This document shows, piece after piece, positions 48,236 to 59,715 of a stretch of DNA of 64,000 nt. The notes beneath the pieces are model-generated. The model had not been told where the DNA came from. It saw nothing but the letters and a program-made list of their open reading frames with translations, and did no database searches. This stretch comes from Isoetes taiwanensis (taxonomy: Eukaryota; Streptophyta; Lycopodiopsida; Isoetales; Isoetaceae). The position numbers were made by a program, and so were the translations under genes. The first letter of the stretch is position 1, and each line of letters begins with the position of its first letter. The stretch covers positions 20,685,619-20,749,618 of the forward strand of contig JAJEKV010000004.1 in NCBI GenBank assembly GCA_021234155.1, in the 5' to 3' direction.

Positions 48236-49549
48236 CTGGGAAAGGACTCGCGAGAGACACAAAACCGGCCGACTACCAAAGGACTTCCTCCACTATAAGC
48301 CCAGCCGCTGCGACACCGCCAAGTGTTGAGTCGGATCGCTGGGCACATAACGAGTGAGAAGAAGAAGAGCCCGAACGCGGCCCCGAAGCTCCCCCCCCGA
48401 CGGCCCCGAATGAGTACCATATTGGGATGGATGCAAGCCTATAGCTAGAAGACACTCCGCCACCACCCCGAAATCGGATAAGATAAAGGACGAAAGAAGA
48501 AGGCGAGGAACGAAGAAGAGGGCCACGGATGGAGGATCGAGGAGGGGAAGGTTGAAGATTTGATGAAAAGGATATGGCCGCCGAGGCCAAGAAATGGAGG
48601 AAGGAGACATCCGAGGATGATAAAGCCGGGCTTTAACAAGGCAACAAGGCGATGAAAAACAAACCACGCACGCGCATAAATGCAATGCACATATGATATG
48701 AATGGAGATGACGGACCAAGTCCGTGAATGTGGCCATTATGCCCGCCAACTGGTGGTCAACATCTAGAGGGAGATAAGTGAACAAAGGAACCCTTCATCA
48801 TGGATCCCCAAAAACAATAACGACAAATAAGAAGGAAGAATAACAAGTAACTGAGATAATAAGGCAAAAAGGAAAAACTTACGCATAGGAATGTAAAAAT
48901 GCATAGACCTAAAGATGGAACGAGAAACATGGAGATGTCGAGGAGAGTCGCACACCACGTAGCGAGCGCGAGAGGACGAGGACCGCCAGCAATCGGAAGT
49001 ACGAACCTCAACATGTGGACCCTGCATATCGAGCAAAAAACGGAGGAAACGGGGAAGAATGATAAAAACTATGGGCTAAAAGAACATGAAAAGTCAACCA
49101 CGTCTAACGTCTCGAAACTGACACAATGATTATGGAATATCATATCATATATAGCGAGCAAAGCTATGCACGAAAAATAAGCCGACTGCGAACATGACAA
49201 AGTGGAGCTAACGAAAACAAAGAAGCTCCCAAATCCATAAAGTTGGTACACCGAACCAATATCACCCGTCACCCATGGTCAAGATTAGAAAATACAACTT
49301 CAGGAAACAACAAATAAGTGCACTAATACAAAGGAACAAAGGAACCAACAAACACTAGAGCTCCCCGATGATCAAAAAAAAAAAAAAAGAAGAAAAATCT
49401 TAAATGCAATCCCCAAATATTCAAGTCCAAGTATCAGACCAAACCAAATATAGAATATACATAGAAGAAATGTAGCCACAAAGGACAACGAGGTGGAAAA
49501 TGTGTCACAAAATACTTGAATGGGATGTAAAAAGAGCGAAACGACAAAA

Positions 49550-49620
<71 letters not shown>

Positions 49621-52600
49621 ACTAAAACCGCCAAGCCGCGGAGTTGGGTCACGGCTAACGAGCTTAAACGGAGCACAACAAGAAAATGAGGGGAACCGCA
49701 TAAACTATAAGCCTAGCCAGCCGCTGAAAACTCCAAGGGTCGAAGCCCGGGCACGGCTAAACGTGAGCGAGGGTGAGATCAAGAGGGGCGCCAACCCACT
49801 GCTGCAAACACGAGCAAGCCCGAGAGAACGAGGACCGCCATCAACCGTGAGTACGAACCTCAACATGTGGACCCTGCATAGCGAGCAAAAAAACGGAGGA
49901 AACGAAACCCTTCATCATGGATCCCCAAAAGAAAAAACAATAACGATAAATAATAAAAAAGAATAACAAGTAACTGCAATAAGAAAAGAAGACAAAATGC
50001 TTCGTGAGATATGGAACCCCCCAAGAACGCCCAATGTGTGCGATGAAATAGGGAGGAGATTGAGGTAGAAGGGGCAGATACGAGCTGGGTCGAGAAGGTT
50101 ATAGGAACGGAACTGCTGATGTCTGGAGTGCCTGAAGTGGGGCCCGCTGCTGCTGAAGCTCCTGCAATAATTGTGTATAATCAGGAGAAACGGGGCAACA
50201 AGAATGGGTATGGCAGAGGCGGGAATGGGAGAGGTCGGGGGAGAAAGTGAACTGGTGTCCAAAGAGTCCGGCTCAAAGGAAAGGGAAGCGTTGCGTTGAT
50301 GACGAGGACCAGCAGCACGAGCGAGTCGTGGTGGAGAAAGCGAACTCGCCGGAGAAGAGTTGGAAGGGTTCGCGATAGACGACATCAGCTCACTAACCTG
50401 GAAAAGGAAATACATCATAGAACAAAAACAATGGTAAGAAGAGTCTGCCAGCCCTGAGACGAAAAAAGAGGACGCCCTGACAAAAACAAGTCAAGTCCTC
50501 GTGATGAGGAATCCCAAAAGGCGTACCGGCGCCGGGAGAATCAACCCGAAGAACGAGAATACGACCCGAAATAAAAGGCAATATCCAGCTAAGTAGGAAC
50601 AACTCAAGCTATGCAATTGCAGATAATGCATAAACACAAGAAGAAACCAACCACGTCAATGCATATAATGCAAAAAGATGAGGCCCACTTATGCAAAACC
50701 TCCCAAGTTGTCAATAATGATAAATAACCCAATACAAAAGCAATAAGATGAAGAGGAAAAGCCAACCCATGGTTGTGAAGAAGATGCATAAACGTTAGAA
50801 AGACAAGATGCAACCTTGCAGATGAACAATAAATCACAAAAAAGCTAGCTAGGTAGCAGAATCGAAAACACCACATAATAAATCGCAAAAAAAGCTAGCT
50901 AGGCAGCAGAATCGGAAACATGACATAGGCAATAACGTGAAAAGAAAATGAAACCACCGTAATGCTCCGTATGCCTAAAAAAGGAAAACAACGTTTGATA
51001 ACAACATTGCAAAAGGATAGGCAACAAGATCGACTTGAACCAGAGCACAGGCAACAATACGAAAAAAGAAAAATCAAACCCTGAGAATGCATAGAAATTA
51101 TAACGTTGAAAATAGTTCGATACATCGCAAATTCGAATGATGCCCAACCTAAAAAATCAAAAACCATGTGAATGCCTATGATTAATAAGAGGATGCCAAC
51201 ATATAGGGAAAAACGCAAAAATGTAAAAAAGTAACACAAGAAAAGAGAGATAAGCCTGAGTTCAGAACCATGAAACCGATCACAGACCCCTATAGGTGCC
51301 TCATACATGAGGAACAACAATAATAATTAGAAACCTTTATAAAACGCAACCCCCTTATGCCAAACCCCCAAGTTATCGAGAATCGAAAATAACGTAATAC
51401 CAAATGAAGGAACCATTACAATGTGATATATCCAAGGCAACAAAGTGCGCACCCAACCTAGAGTGTAGAAGATAATACCACCCGAATAACGTATACCCCT
51501 GAGCCGAGTGTAGTGCATCACACATAAGATACAAACACAAGTGCAAAAAATAAAACCCAAACCACCATGGGGAAATCCTAAACACAGAAAGGAATGCCAC
51601 ATATAACCACATGGGAACCACAATATAAAAAATAACATACAAAAGAGATGCATGGCGGAGAAATAACACGCAATTGAAGCCATACCGCAACCTACCATGG
51701 AAATGGAATGCATCAATGTAAAAAAGACAAATGCAACCCCGAAGATGGTGGCCACAAATCTATAGGCAATAAAAATATAATAAACCAAGAGACTGCAGCG
51801 TAGAATTATGAAAACAAGACAACATCCCAAGTAAACGACCACAAGACGAAAACGAGGTAAAAAGTGAGCCAGAACATAAACAAGAGAAAAATAGCGCGAG
51901 GAGAGCATAGACCCTCAGAATAGTATGGTGCATCGAATCCACGATAAAACCCAAGTGCAAAGAAGAAAAATCCGAAAACAACGATGAAAAACGACCTCAA
52001 ATTCAAAGGATAACGTCACATATATACAAACTAGATGTCCATCAACTTGGAAAAGATCACATATGAAAGAGATAACATGGGGGAAAAACCACCCCCTAAA
52101 AACAAAAGCCCTAGATGCCGATATTCTAATGCAATTATGAATAAGACGGAGAAAAACATAACAATCGAGAACCCCCAAGATAGGAAAAGAAAAAGGGACA
52201 CCCAAATGATAGAAAATATAATGTAAATGTGATTCAGTAATTCCCTCCGAGGGTATATGTAAAGGGGCATAAGATAACCTATGTAACCATTATAAAAATC
52301 AAAGGCTATGAAAAGGCCATGATAAGTAAAATAGGGAGCATAAGACAAATAATGTAGATGGAGAAAATATGTTGAAAAGAGGAACAAACGCCAGATAAAT
52401 GAGATGAGCCAATGAATAGGCAAATGATCATGCATCTCGTAGAGTCAAAAGTCCCAGTAAGCACCAATGAGAAGAATAAGATGCCAAACCCATATTTAAA
52501 TGCAAATACCAAACATGTTATCACCCATTCTCACAATGAGGGTCTACTAGCATCATGCGTGAATAATGCAAGTAAATTCCCAAAGTATGGTGAACAGCCC

Positions 52601-54836
52601 AAGGACAAATCAAAATGCAAATAAACTACGATGGAGCAACGAGCCATATACGGCATGCATGAGATACCAGTCAACACGTGCATCAAATGAATATGTTGGA
52701 ACAATACCACATCATTTAACAAATCTACAGATGTTTGTCCACGCATAAAAAACATAATATGGCCCAATGAAAAACTATAGGTTGGAGCTCACACTGGGTT
52801 TAAACCCATATCCAAAGAATCACCCAACTTAAACGAATTAATGCAAAGAACTGCGTATAGAAAAACTAGGGCCTAAGAGAAAAGCAGGCCTTCCAAATCA
52901 TGGAAAAAAGCAAAATCGTCAAATGTATAGGAAGAATGCATGTATGCCAAAAAATTGGTTTTAAAATCCAATCCAATGCACATAGAACCGGTGTAGACTA
53001 TAAAAACACTGCCAAGACTAAACGCATATGTGCCAGAACCTACGTGAGTAGCGGATTTAGGAAAAAAGGGACTCAATGAAGGCGAAGGAGAAGGAAAATG
53101 CAAATTAGACAATTACCTTATGAAAGGATAGGGGCTTAGAAGTGACGTGGCATGCTAATATTGGCTGGGCCGATGAAAGCCCATTGCAAAGGCAGCGTGG
53201 AGGAGCAGGATCGTCGGATCTGAAGCCGACCTGCTAAAACCAGAGGAAGGCAGGCCGGATCTTACATGCAGGTGCCCGGATGCCAGGAAAATGCCAATCG
53301 GTCATGCACCAGATGCTAAGGTCGACCAAAAACGCCGGGTCAAACCGATGGCGAGAGCCCGGGCAAATGAAGACAAGGAAGAATAAGAAAAGCCGAGGTC
53401 GCCATCAATGACGAAATGCCGCGATGCAGCTCCATCCCGACTTCGTTCCTCAAGATACTCCCGCGGAAAAAGCCACCAAGAAATAAACAAGCGGATCCTC
53501 TCCGCCTCGTGTCCGTCGATGTGATCCAGCCGGAAGTTCAACAACTCCAGGTTGCCCACTGCAATATAAGAATCCGATTATGGCAGGGAACTAGATGTCT
53601 GGGCAGAAAGATGTTAGATATCTGAGCTGCTCCAACAAGACGATGCAGATCCCATTGATCATGAAGAGGTATGGGAGAGGAAGCGGCAAGTAGCTAATGG
53701 GTCGAGGATCCGAAAAGATGATCGATAGGGAAAGAGGCAAAAGCGAGAAGGCTAGGCAAATAGGCAAATTGATTTATGTACTAGAACAGAGGCAGAAGGG
53801 AGAAACGAGATGGGAAATCAAGCTACCATGGAGGAACAACAACAAAAAGAGATTGGATGCCGATCAATCGAGTGCAGTCCAGCTACCAGATCAACCCATC
53901 ACGATCCCTAAGAAGAGTCCCGATGTGTCCAATTCCCTATGCAAAGGGGACCGATTGCTAACTTAATTGGCCTGCGGACTAAGTGAACCTAAGGCGTAAA
54001 ACCAAGCATGTACTTTGGTGGAAAGCATGTGGTGCAACAAATGTCCCATCGTTGGAAAGATTAAAAAGAAACGAAGCAGATACATCATACAGCTGAATCC
54101 GATCACCCTGCTTGGGAAACAAATTGCGTTAGAAATCCATCTATAAAAGCTTTGTGCATGCCTCAGAATTCAAGGAAAACCACGCTCCATAAGTGATAGA
54201 ACTCTTGGCATGAAGCAAGAGGACTGTGGACTGTGTGCATGCATCAGAATCTGCGGAAATGCCATACCTCTACCGGACAAACGTCCCATTGAAGAAGAAG
54301 AGAAGCAAACAAAGGACGGAAAAGCTAAGAAGCAGAGATTGCATGCAGTTCCAACCCTGCTCCTGTCCTGTACGTCAATCAGCCTGGCCGAAATCCAACC
54401 CAACTGATGGATTGGACATACGAATGGTCGATCCGGATCCCCAAGCGATATGGCGTGAATTCTTGAATGCCAATCTGTAAGAAGTTCTAAAAAACAAAAA
54501 CAACAACATTAAAAAGACAAGCAAGACACAGAGTGATTTGGTAGAAATGGGCGAAGCAATCCTGTCTAGAACAGGCCCGCAAAGGGATGTACAACCAGCC
54601 GGGAAAGGATGGGGATAAAGGGGAAGAAGATAACATGAGAGGAAGAGGAGCAAGATGATGAAGAGAGGAAGCAATGGACAAGGAAAGAGATGCTGCATGA
54701 AGGGAGGGAAGCCAAGCTACGAGAACGAAGAATGCTGCTGTGAGAAGACGCCGATAACCAGGCGGAAAACGACAATGGCCTAATATAGGCGCTCGTCCTT
54801 TCCCAGAATGGCGATCCGATGGCTCGGATCGATGGG
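48236..54836. mobile_element. Helitron2/Helentron-like element B
   Basis: 6601 bp with the same left 38 bp as element A (48236-48272) and the same right ~100 bp (54745-54836), including the inverse repeat 54795-54806 and hairpin 54812-54831. ATT flanks it (48233-48235, 54837-54839); removing A and B together restores exon 3 in frame. No helicase or Rep motif is visible, so it is probably non-autonomous. Inside are two copies of a segment with CAACATGTGGACCCTGCATA (about 48960-49055 and 49810-49905), two of CCCTTCATCATGGATCCCC (about 48790 and 49910), and many short open minus-strand frames of low complexity. Confidence 0.65.
49552..49618. repeat. (GA)n microsatellite
   Basis: About 33 uninterrupted GA units inside Helitron-like element B; this length is usually highly polymorphic. 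Confidence 0.98.
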
Positions 54837-55188
54837 ATTTGCAGAAATCTTCAAATCTCTAGACACATAGAAACAAATTAAGTCAATTCTAAAAACAACA
54901 AAGGCATCCTACAGACCAATGATTTTGATTCTACATGTAAGCATACCTGCCAAACTGTGTCCTTGGAGCTGCACGTCACAGGCCTTGGTGGCCTACCTAA
55001 CGCTATCCATTGAGCTCGCGCATGGGAAACTTGGTTAGTATAAGGGCTGCAATATTAAAAGCAAATAATTAGTTACTTATAGAAACTAGTCTGTAAATAC
55101 TAACGTGTGAAAGAATCTCAATACAGATATTCGTATGCAAGTATGATATGATATGTATCTCAAAGGCTATTACATTAGTCTGTACATG

Positions 55189-55820
55189 CTTTCAGACACA
55201 TGTCTGAAAGACTATCACTAGGGATTCATTTACACACGCTTGTCTGAAAGTACAAGTAGACTTTGAATATCTCAGTTACAAATGCTTACAAATGGTTTAC
55301 ATCTTATAAAAATAATAAACTAGTAGTTAATAGATACACGTCTCAAAGACTATCATTACACATGCCCTTTAAAAGAATCCTAGTTACATCCATTTGTCTG
55401 TAAATATGACTGCAAATATGACGTAAACCTCAAGGATGAACATGTCTGAAATTACATAAAGCTTCTCTTTCAAACACTCGTCTGAAAGTGCTTATGACCT
55501 TAAAAAAAAAGACTATTGTCACTTTCAGACAGATGTCCAAAAGGCGACCATATTGAACTAGTTAATAATTTCAAATACATGTCTGAAGTTAGCCTCACTT
55601 ACAAACATGCAGACTTTAGAGGAAAGCATATTGTCAATTTCAGACAGATGTCTGAAAGGTGACCATTAAACTTACAAACATGCAGCCTTTAGAGGAAAGC
55701 ATATTGTCAATTTCAGACAGATGTCTGAAAGGTGACCATTAAACATGACTCCTAGTAAGCAAATTAATAAACTATTATGTGTATTTAACTAAGTCAATTT
55801 CAGACACATGTCTGCAAGTT
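55189..55820. repeat. Intronic palindrome cluster TTTCAGACA-NN-TGTCTGAAA
   Basis: Full palindromes at 55189-55210, about 55638-55658 and 55710-55730, and near-full at 55522 and 55798. Half-sites TGTCTGAAA/CGTCTGAAA lie at 55241, 55443, 55479 and 55560. All lie within intron 1 (55047-55877) of the methyltransferase-like/FCP1-like gene. A 70-bp tandem duplication (about 55625-55745) carries two of them. The spacing is irregular, unlike the 42-bp array at 19.7 kb. Confidence 0.82.
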
Positions 55821-56049
55821 ATCATTAGATCATTCTAATTGGTACAATATAAAAAGAAGCATGAGAAGACAACATACCTTTCATATTTGAAAAGCTCGTT
55901 TATGCTATTCTGTGCATGACTTATCATTGACAATTGAATGTCGGGGGTCTGACCATGCAAGATTCTACACATCATAATAGCTTCTTAATTTAGAAAAAAT
56001 AGCTCTTTCTGAACATGCTATAATCAAGTCTTAACAGAACTCATCCATA

Positions 56050-56598
56050 CTGCCTTGAAAGCTGCACACAAAAACCCTGCATGAGGAACAACTGATACAC
56101 GATTCAAGATCTATAAGCATTAAGAAAAGTGCCCACAATGGTTGTCACTCTAAAGGCAAGGATTTTGATGTACAAAAACCCCTAAATAATGGGAGGATCT
56201 GTTGCCAAGAGCTGAATTAAAACCCATGTTAACATGTTTAATGTTGAATATTCCATACTTCCTGGTTTTAGGGATTCCTCCCACCGCATAAGGAGCATCG
56301 CTTTGGCAAGTAGAAGAGATTGAGTTATATAATATCTGCTTCATCACTGTACGTTAATGCCGGACCAAATAAGAAATAGGGGAATAAACTTCGTTACCTG
56401 ATCAGGTTAAGCTGGAAGCATGCTCATCGTCTAAAAAACCCTGGCCATACCTTGCCGAATTTGCAGAAGCAGAGCTACATCATTAGAAATTCATAAAGAT
56501 AAAGAAAAACTACTATTTCCTTGTCTTCCACATGCCTCTCATGCCGTTCACGTTATCATTCTAATTTCGTCCAAATTCATATCTACCATTTTTGGGTT
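56050..56598. repeat. Dispersed repeat family, copy 2, right half
   Basis: Aligns with 29290-30140: TAAGAAAAGTGCCCACAAT, AAACCCATGTTAAC and CTACTATTTCCTTGTCTTC blocks in the same order. Interrupted at 56599 by the MULE. Confidence 0.65.
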
Positions 56599-56607
56599 GC
56601 CCCTAGG

Positions 56608-59228
56608 GGGTGAAAATATCCTTACCCTGGTTTTGGTTGATTCCATCGCGGTGAAACTCTCCCGCGGAATCACTAACCCTCCCGCAACGGGATCCGTTCC
56701 GGAGGGCCCGTTTTTCGTACCTGACAGTACGGCAATAAATTCAATACCGTCCCGCGGAATCACAACGGTAGAATACTGCCGGACGGAATCACCGCTCTGT
56801 TATTCCATGCCACGGAATCACCATTTGAAATATAAAACTAAAAAATTTAAATTTTTTACGTCCTTTTCTTCTTGGAGGTTTTTTCAGCCACTGCAGTGCC
56901 GGCTATGGCGGCTTGCTCCGAGCGATCTTCCTTCTCTTCTTTTCTTGTTATCTGCTCCACATCCTTGTTGCGCTTCTAGCCTAGGTTTAACTAAATCAGA
57001 GTTTAGGCGATTCGCCATAGTTTTTCGCAGGCTTAGGCGAGTTTTTTTTTTAATGGTTTAGCTTTGCAGGATCCGGCAAAAGGCACAAGAACAGCGATTA
57101 AGTGGTTGAATCTGCCGTACCCGAAAGCTTAAAAACCATTTCTGGCGAAATTTCTGGGTATACCCGAAAGCTTTCAGCGATTTAGTGTTCATGGCAGTTG
57201 AATCTGTCCTGCAGGTAGCACAAGACAGAGCAGAGCAGAGTAGCCGAATACATTCGTGAGCTTGTTCATGGGCTCTTTGCGCCAATGGCGCTTACGGTTA
57301 TACTGACACTCTTTTTTTCTATTCATCAAGAATGCTTAGAAAATTAAGGTCGGAAGTTGGGCGTATCGTCGTATAGTATTTTGCTTCCCTGGTAGTTCTT
57401 ACCGGTCGACCCTGTTCCTTCTCTATAAATACTCTGTTCCTTCCCTTTTTTCCTTATCCTTCTTTCCACAGTTTGAACTATTCCGCCTTCGCCTTCCTAT
57501 TTCTCCTTAATCCCTTTCTCTGCTTTTAATCTTCCCTCCCTCCAGATTTCATCTGCGTTTCTTCATCTTCTTACTATTAAATACTCTGGATTTTTTTCTA
57601 TCCAAATTCTTGGGTGCTTCTCTTGCTGTCTCAGAATTTTTAGGCTCAAATGCTCGTTGAATCTGCAGTTCTAGCCAGATTTCGAGTGTTTCTGTTGATA
57701 TTTTTCTAGGATTTGGTCCTTTATCTTGCTCATGTGTTGATCTGTATATTTGGGTATATATCTCTGCTTTGCAAGGTCTTCTGTTATGGCGGCTACAGCT
57801 AAAAGATTGTCATTGGCCAAGCTTATGCCAAAGCTTCTTGTCGCCGAATCTTTCTAGAGCATTCCGCTTCAACGAAAATCCTATTCTTTGATCCTATTCT
57901 TCTGCTGCAGGTCATGGTGGGTTGAAAACAAGAGACAATACGCCGAGCCCTCACTGATTTTTTCGAGCCCATCACAGAGCCATGCATATACAAAGGCAGA
58001 GCTCCAATTTTGCTTCTTCTATGCTTTCCCCTGTTTCTCTGTGCTTTCCTCTATTTTTCAACAGGCTAAACCTGTAACAAAGCCTATGGGCGACTCAAAA
58101 TACCATTCTGCAATGGATTGGATTCTGCAATTGCAAGCTTCTGTGCCAAAAAAGGGGCCTTATCAAAACAGCGGCCCAACCTTTGGCCCATAATGGCTAT
58201 GGAGGCCAAGGTTTAAAAAGGGTTTAACGAAAAAAACTAAATGATGAATTGAATACACAATTGAATGATGAATTCAATCCAAATTCGAAGACCCAAATGC
58301 AACTTCTGGATCAAAAATTCATCAAATCTGTTGGTCGAAACCATATTTATCGAGGGATAAATGCTGGATTCGTCGGATTAAACCAGAAGGAGGCCAAAAA
58401 TAAGCCCGTTCTTGGTAATTTAAACATAACTTCTATATTCACACAACCCCAAACGGAAAAAGGATAAAAAAATAAGCCAAGGATAAAAAAAAGGGAGCAG
58501 GGGCGGGATTGGGTTTTTTACATCTGGGTGAGGAATCTGTGAGAAGATTTTTTAAGGAATCCTTTTGTCTGATACTTTGAATGGAATGCATTCGTGGTAA
58601 TTCCATCTTGAAGAATTTTCCATTTGTGATTCCACCGGGCAGAATCCCATGGTTGTGATTCCATCTGGCGGAATAGCAATGTTGTGATTCTGTCTGGCGG
58701 GATACGTAAGTGGTGATTCCATCTCACGGAATCAGACGTTCGTGATTCCATCTGGCGGAATAACATGGTTGTGATTCCGTCTGGCGGAATAGCACGATTG
58801 TGATTCCGTCTCGCGGAATAAATAATACGGTTGTGATTCCGTCTGGTGGAATATATGAGCGGTGATTCCATCTCGAAGAATCGTAAATTGGTGAGAATAT
58901 TATCGCGGAGATTCCACGGGGGAGAATATTATCGTACGCGGTGATTCTACGGGGGAGAATATTACGGTATGCAGAGATTCCACCCCGCAGGATCAATTCC
59001 ATGTGATTCCGTCGCATAGAATAAAAGGTTGGTGATTCCATCCAGCGGTATTTCGCAGACATGATTCCGCCGGAAGGTATAAGATGGAGCCTGTCAGGTA
59101 CGGATAACGGGGCAGGTACGGATAACGGGGCAGGAGGGTACGGATAACGGGGCAGGAGGGTTAATGATTCCGCGGGAGAGTATCACCGCGATGGAATCAC
59201 CAAAACCAGGGTAAGGATATTTTCACCC
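56608..59228. mobile_element. MULE with 9-bp TSD, possible Pack-MULE
   Basis: 2621 bp; TSD GCCCCTAGG at 56599-56607 and 59229-59237. The inverted ends 56608-56727 and 59091-59228 start GGGTGAAAATATCCTTACCC and both run to a shared GTACCTGACAG; the right one contains extra TACGGATAACGGGGCAG units. A 9-bp TSD and ends above 100 bp fit Mutator-like elements. No transposase is visible. The interior 57380-57910 has promoter-like and intron-like sequence (TATAAATAC at about 57424; ATGGCGGCTACAGCTAAAAG at 57786; donor/acceptor-like TGCAGGTC near 57908), which could be a captured 5' gene end, as in Pack-MULEs. Confidence 0.85.
58590..59060. repeat. GATTCC...GGAAT palindrome array in the MULE
   Basis: About fifteen copies of GTGATTCCNTCTGGCGGAAT and variants, spaced about 27-34 bp, each a short imperfect palindrome. 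A few more copies lie in the left end (56640-56820). The array makes open frames on the minus strand (58518-59062) that are artefacts of the repeat. Confidence 0.85.
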
Positions 59229-59239
59229 GCCCCTAGGGG

Positions 59240-59700
59240 GGCAAAACCCTCGTTTACGTGGGTTTGTGGGATATACTGAGTATATGCTAGAATATACTCA
59301 GTATATGTTGATGACTGCTAAAAACCCTTTGTTCCCTGTAAATGCACGGTCAGTTGCGTTGTGGATCAAGGATGTTCTCGACCGGGTAACTGGCAGCTCC
59401 AATATGATGAATACGAACACAGCAGGGAGCAATAGGGTGGGTAAAACGTATTTGGAGTAAGATTATTGGCACTTGAATGAGTTTATGAGAATCTTTGAAG
59501 TCTTATGGCGCTCCATGCTTATCTTCCATTTAAGCTTCCGATTCTGGTTCCAGTTCCGCTTTCGTTTTCGCAACTTTCGCACCCATGCGTGCACCTCAAG
59601 TCCGGCACCCGTCCATCGCGACCTGCAGCGTTTCAGCCTGTTCAAATTCTGTGTTAGCTAATATGGTTGCATTCTTCTGGCACCAGAATTGAATTGATGC
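59240..59700. other. Region right of the MULE
   Basis: A 64-codon plus frame at 59266-59460 (FPVNARSVALWIKDVLDRV) may be an exon of the gene below; not recognised. Confidence 0.3.
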
Positions 59701-59715
59701 ATAAACTGATGGAAT

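Larger units (their letters stand above)
44833..55975 (-). pseudogene. Four-exon gene: methyltransferase-like plus FCP1/HAD-like fusion, split by insertions
   Basis: Exons on the minus strand: 55975-55878 (ATG), 55046-54947, 54858-54837 joined to 47309-45722, and 45643-44833 (stop). Every junction has GT-AG and keeps frame; total 2619 nt, 872 residues. The only disruption is the Helitron-like pair in exon 3. Roughly residues 70-590 include KPPTSPAPDIFVSTYMHPYQ, a Lys-rich helix, and near the end RHIRPRVVKYIISSFC, then MVCEWYMHGTFGQGAL, then GKKVVSIVK. This parallels the KP-x-x-L, D-x-F-x-G-x-G and G-R-x-x-x-x-V-D layout of beta-class DNA methyltransferases, but with the catalytic-loop residues lost. 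The C-terminal part is FCP1/HAD-like (LLILDINGVL, VAVWSSLTYKRV, VDGCPYKC) with D-x-N and DG in place of D-x-D and DD, so probably not an active phosphatase. The HAD call is firm, the methyltransferase call tentative. Confidence 0.68.
43811..56039 (-). mobile_element. Probable 12.2-kb insertion carrying the methyltransferase-like/FCP1-like gene
   Basis: The repeat family is continuous in copy 1 but is interrupted here between about 43811 and 56040. Subtracting the two Helitron-like elements inside leaves about 4.7 kb that holds one complete minus-strand gene, with its start codon only about 65 bp from the right edge. Possible short inverted ends are TTCTGT (43811-43816) and ACAGAA (56034-56039), with weak further pairing (TTGA). 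No target-site duplication is visible, so the boundaries are approximate and the mobile nature is inferred. Confidence 0.45.

Noticed and set aside
49372-49701. ORFs with long Ser-Leu or Arg-Glu runs
   Set aside because: Translations of the (GA)n microsatellite.
47285-54698. Numerous 60-190-codon minus-strand ORFs rich in Phe, Leu and Ser
   Set aside because: They lie in Helitron-like elements, show no domain, and follow AT-rich or low-complexity composition.
58518-59062. Minus-strand ORFs with repeated SRWNH/PDGITT
   Set aside because: Translations of the GATTCC palindrome array in the MULE.
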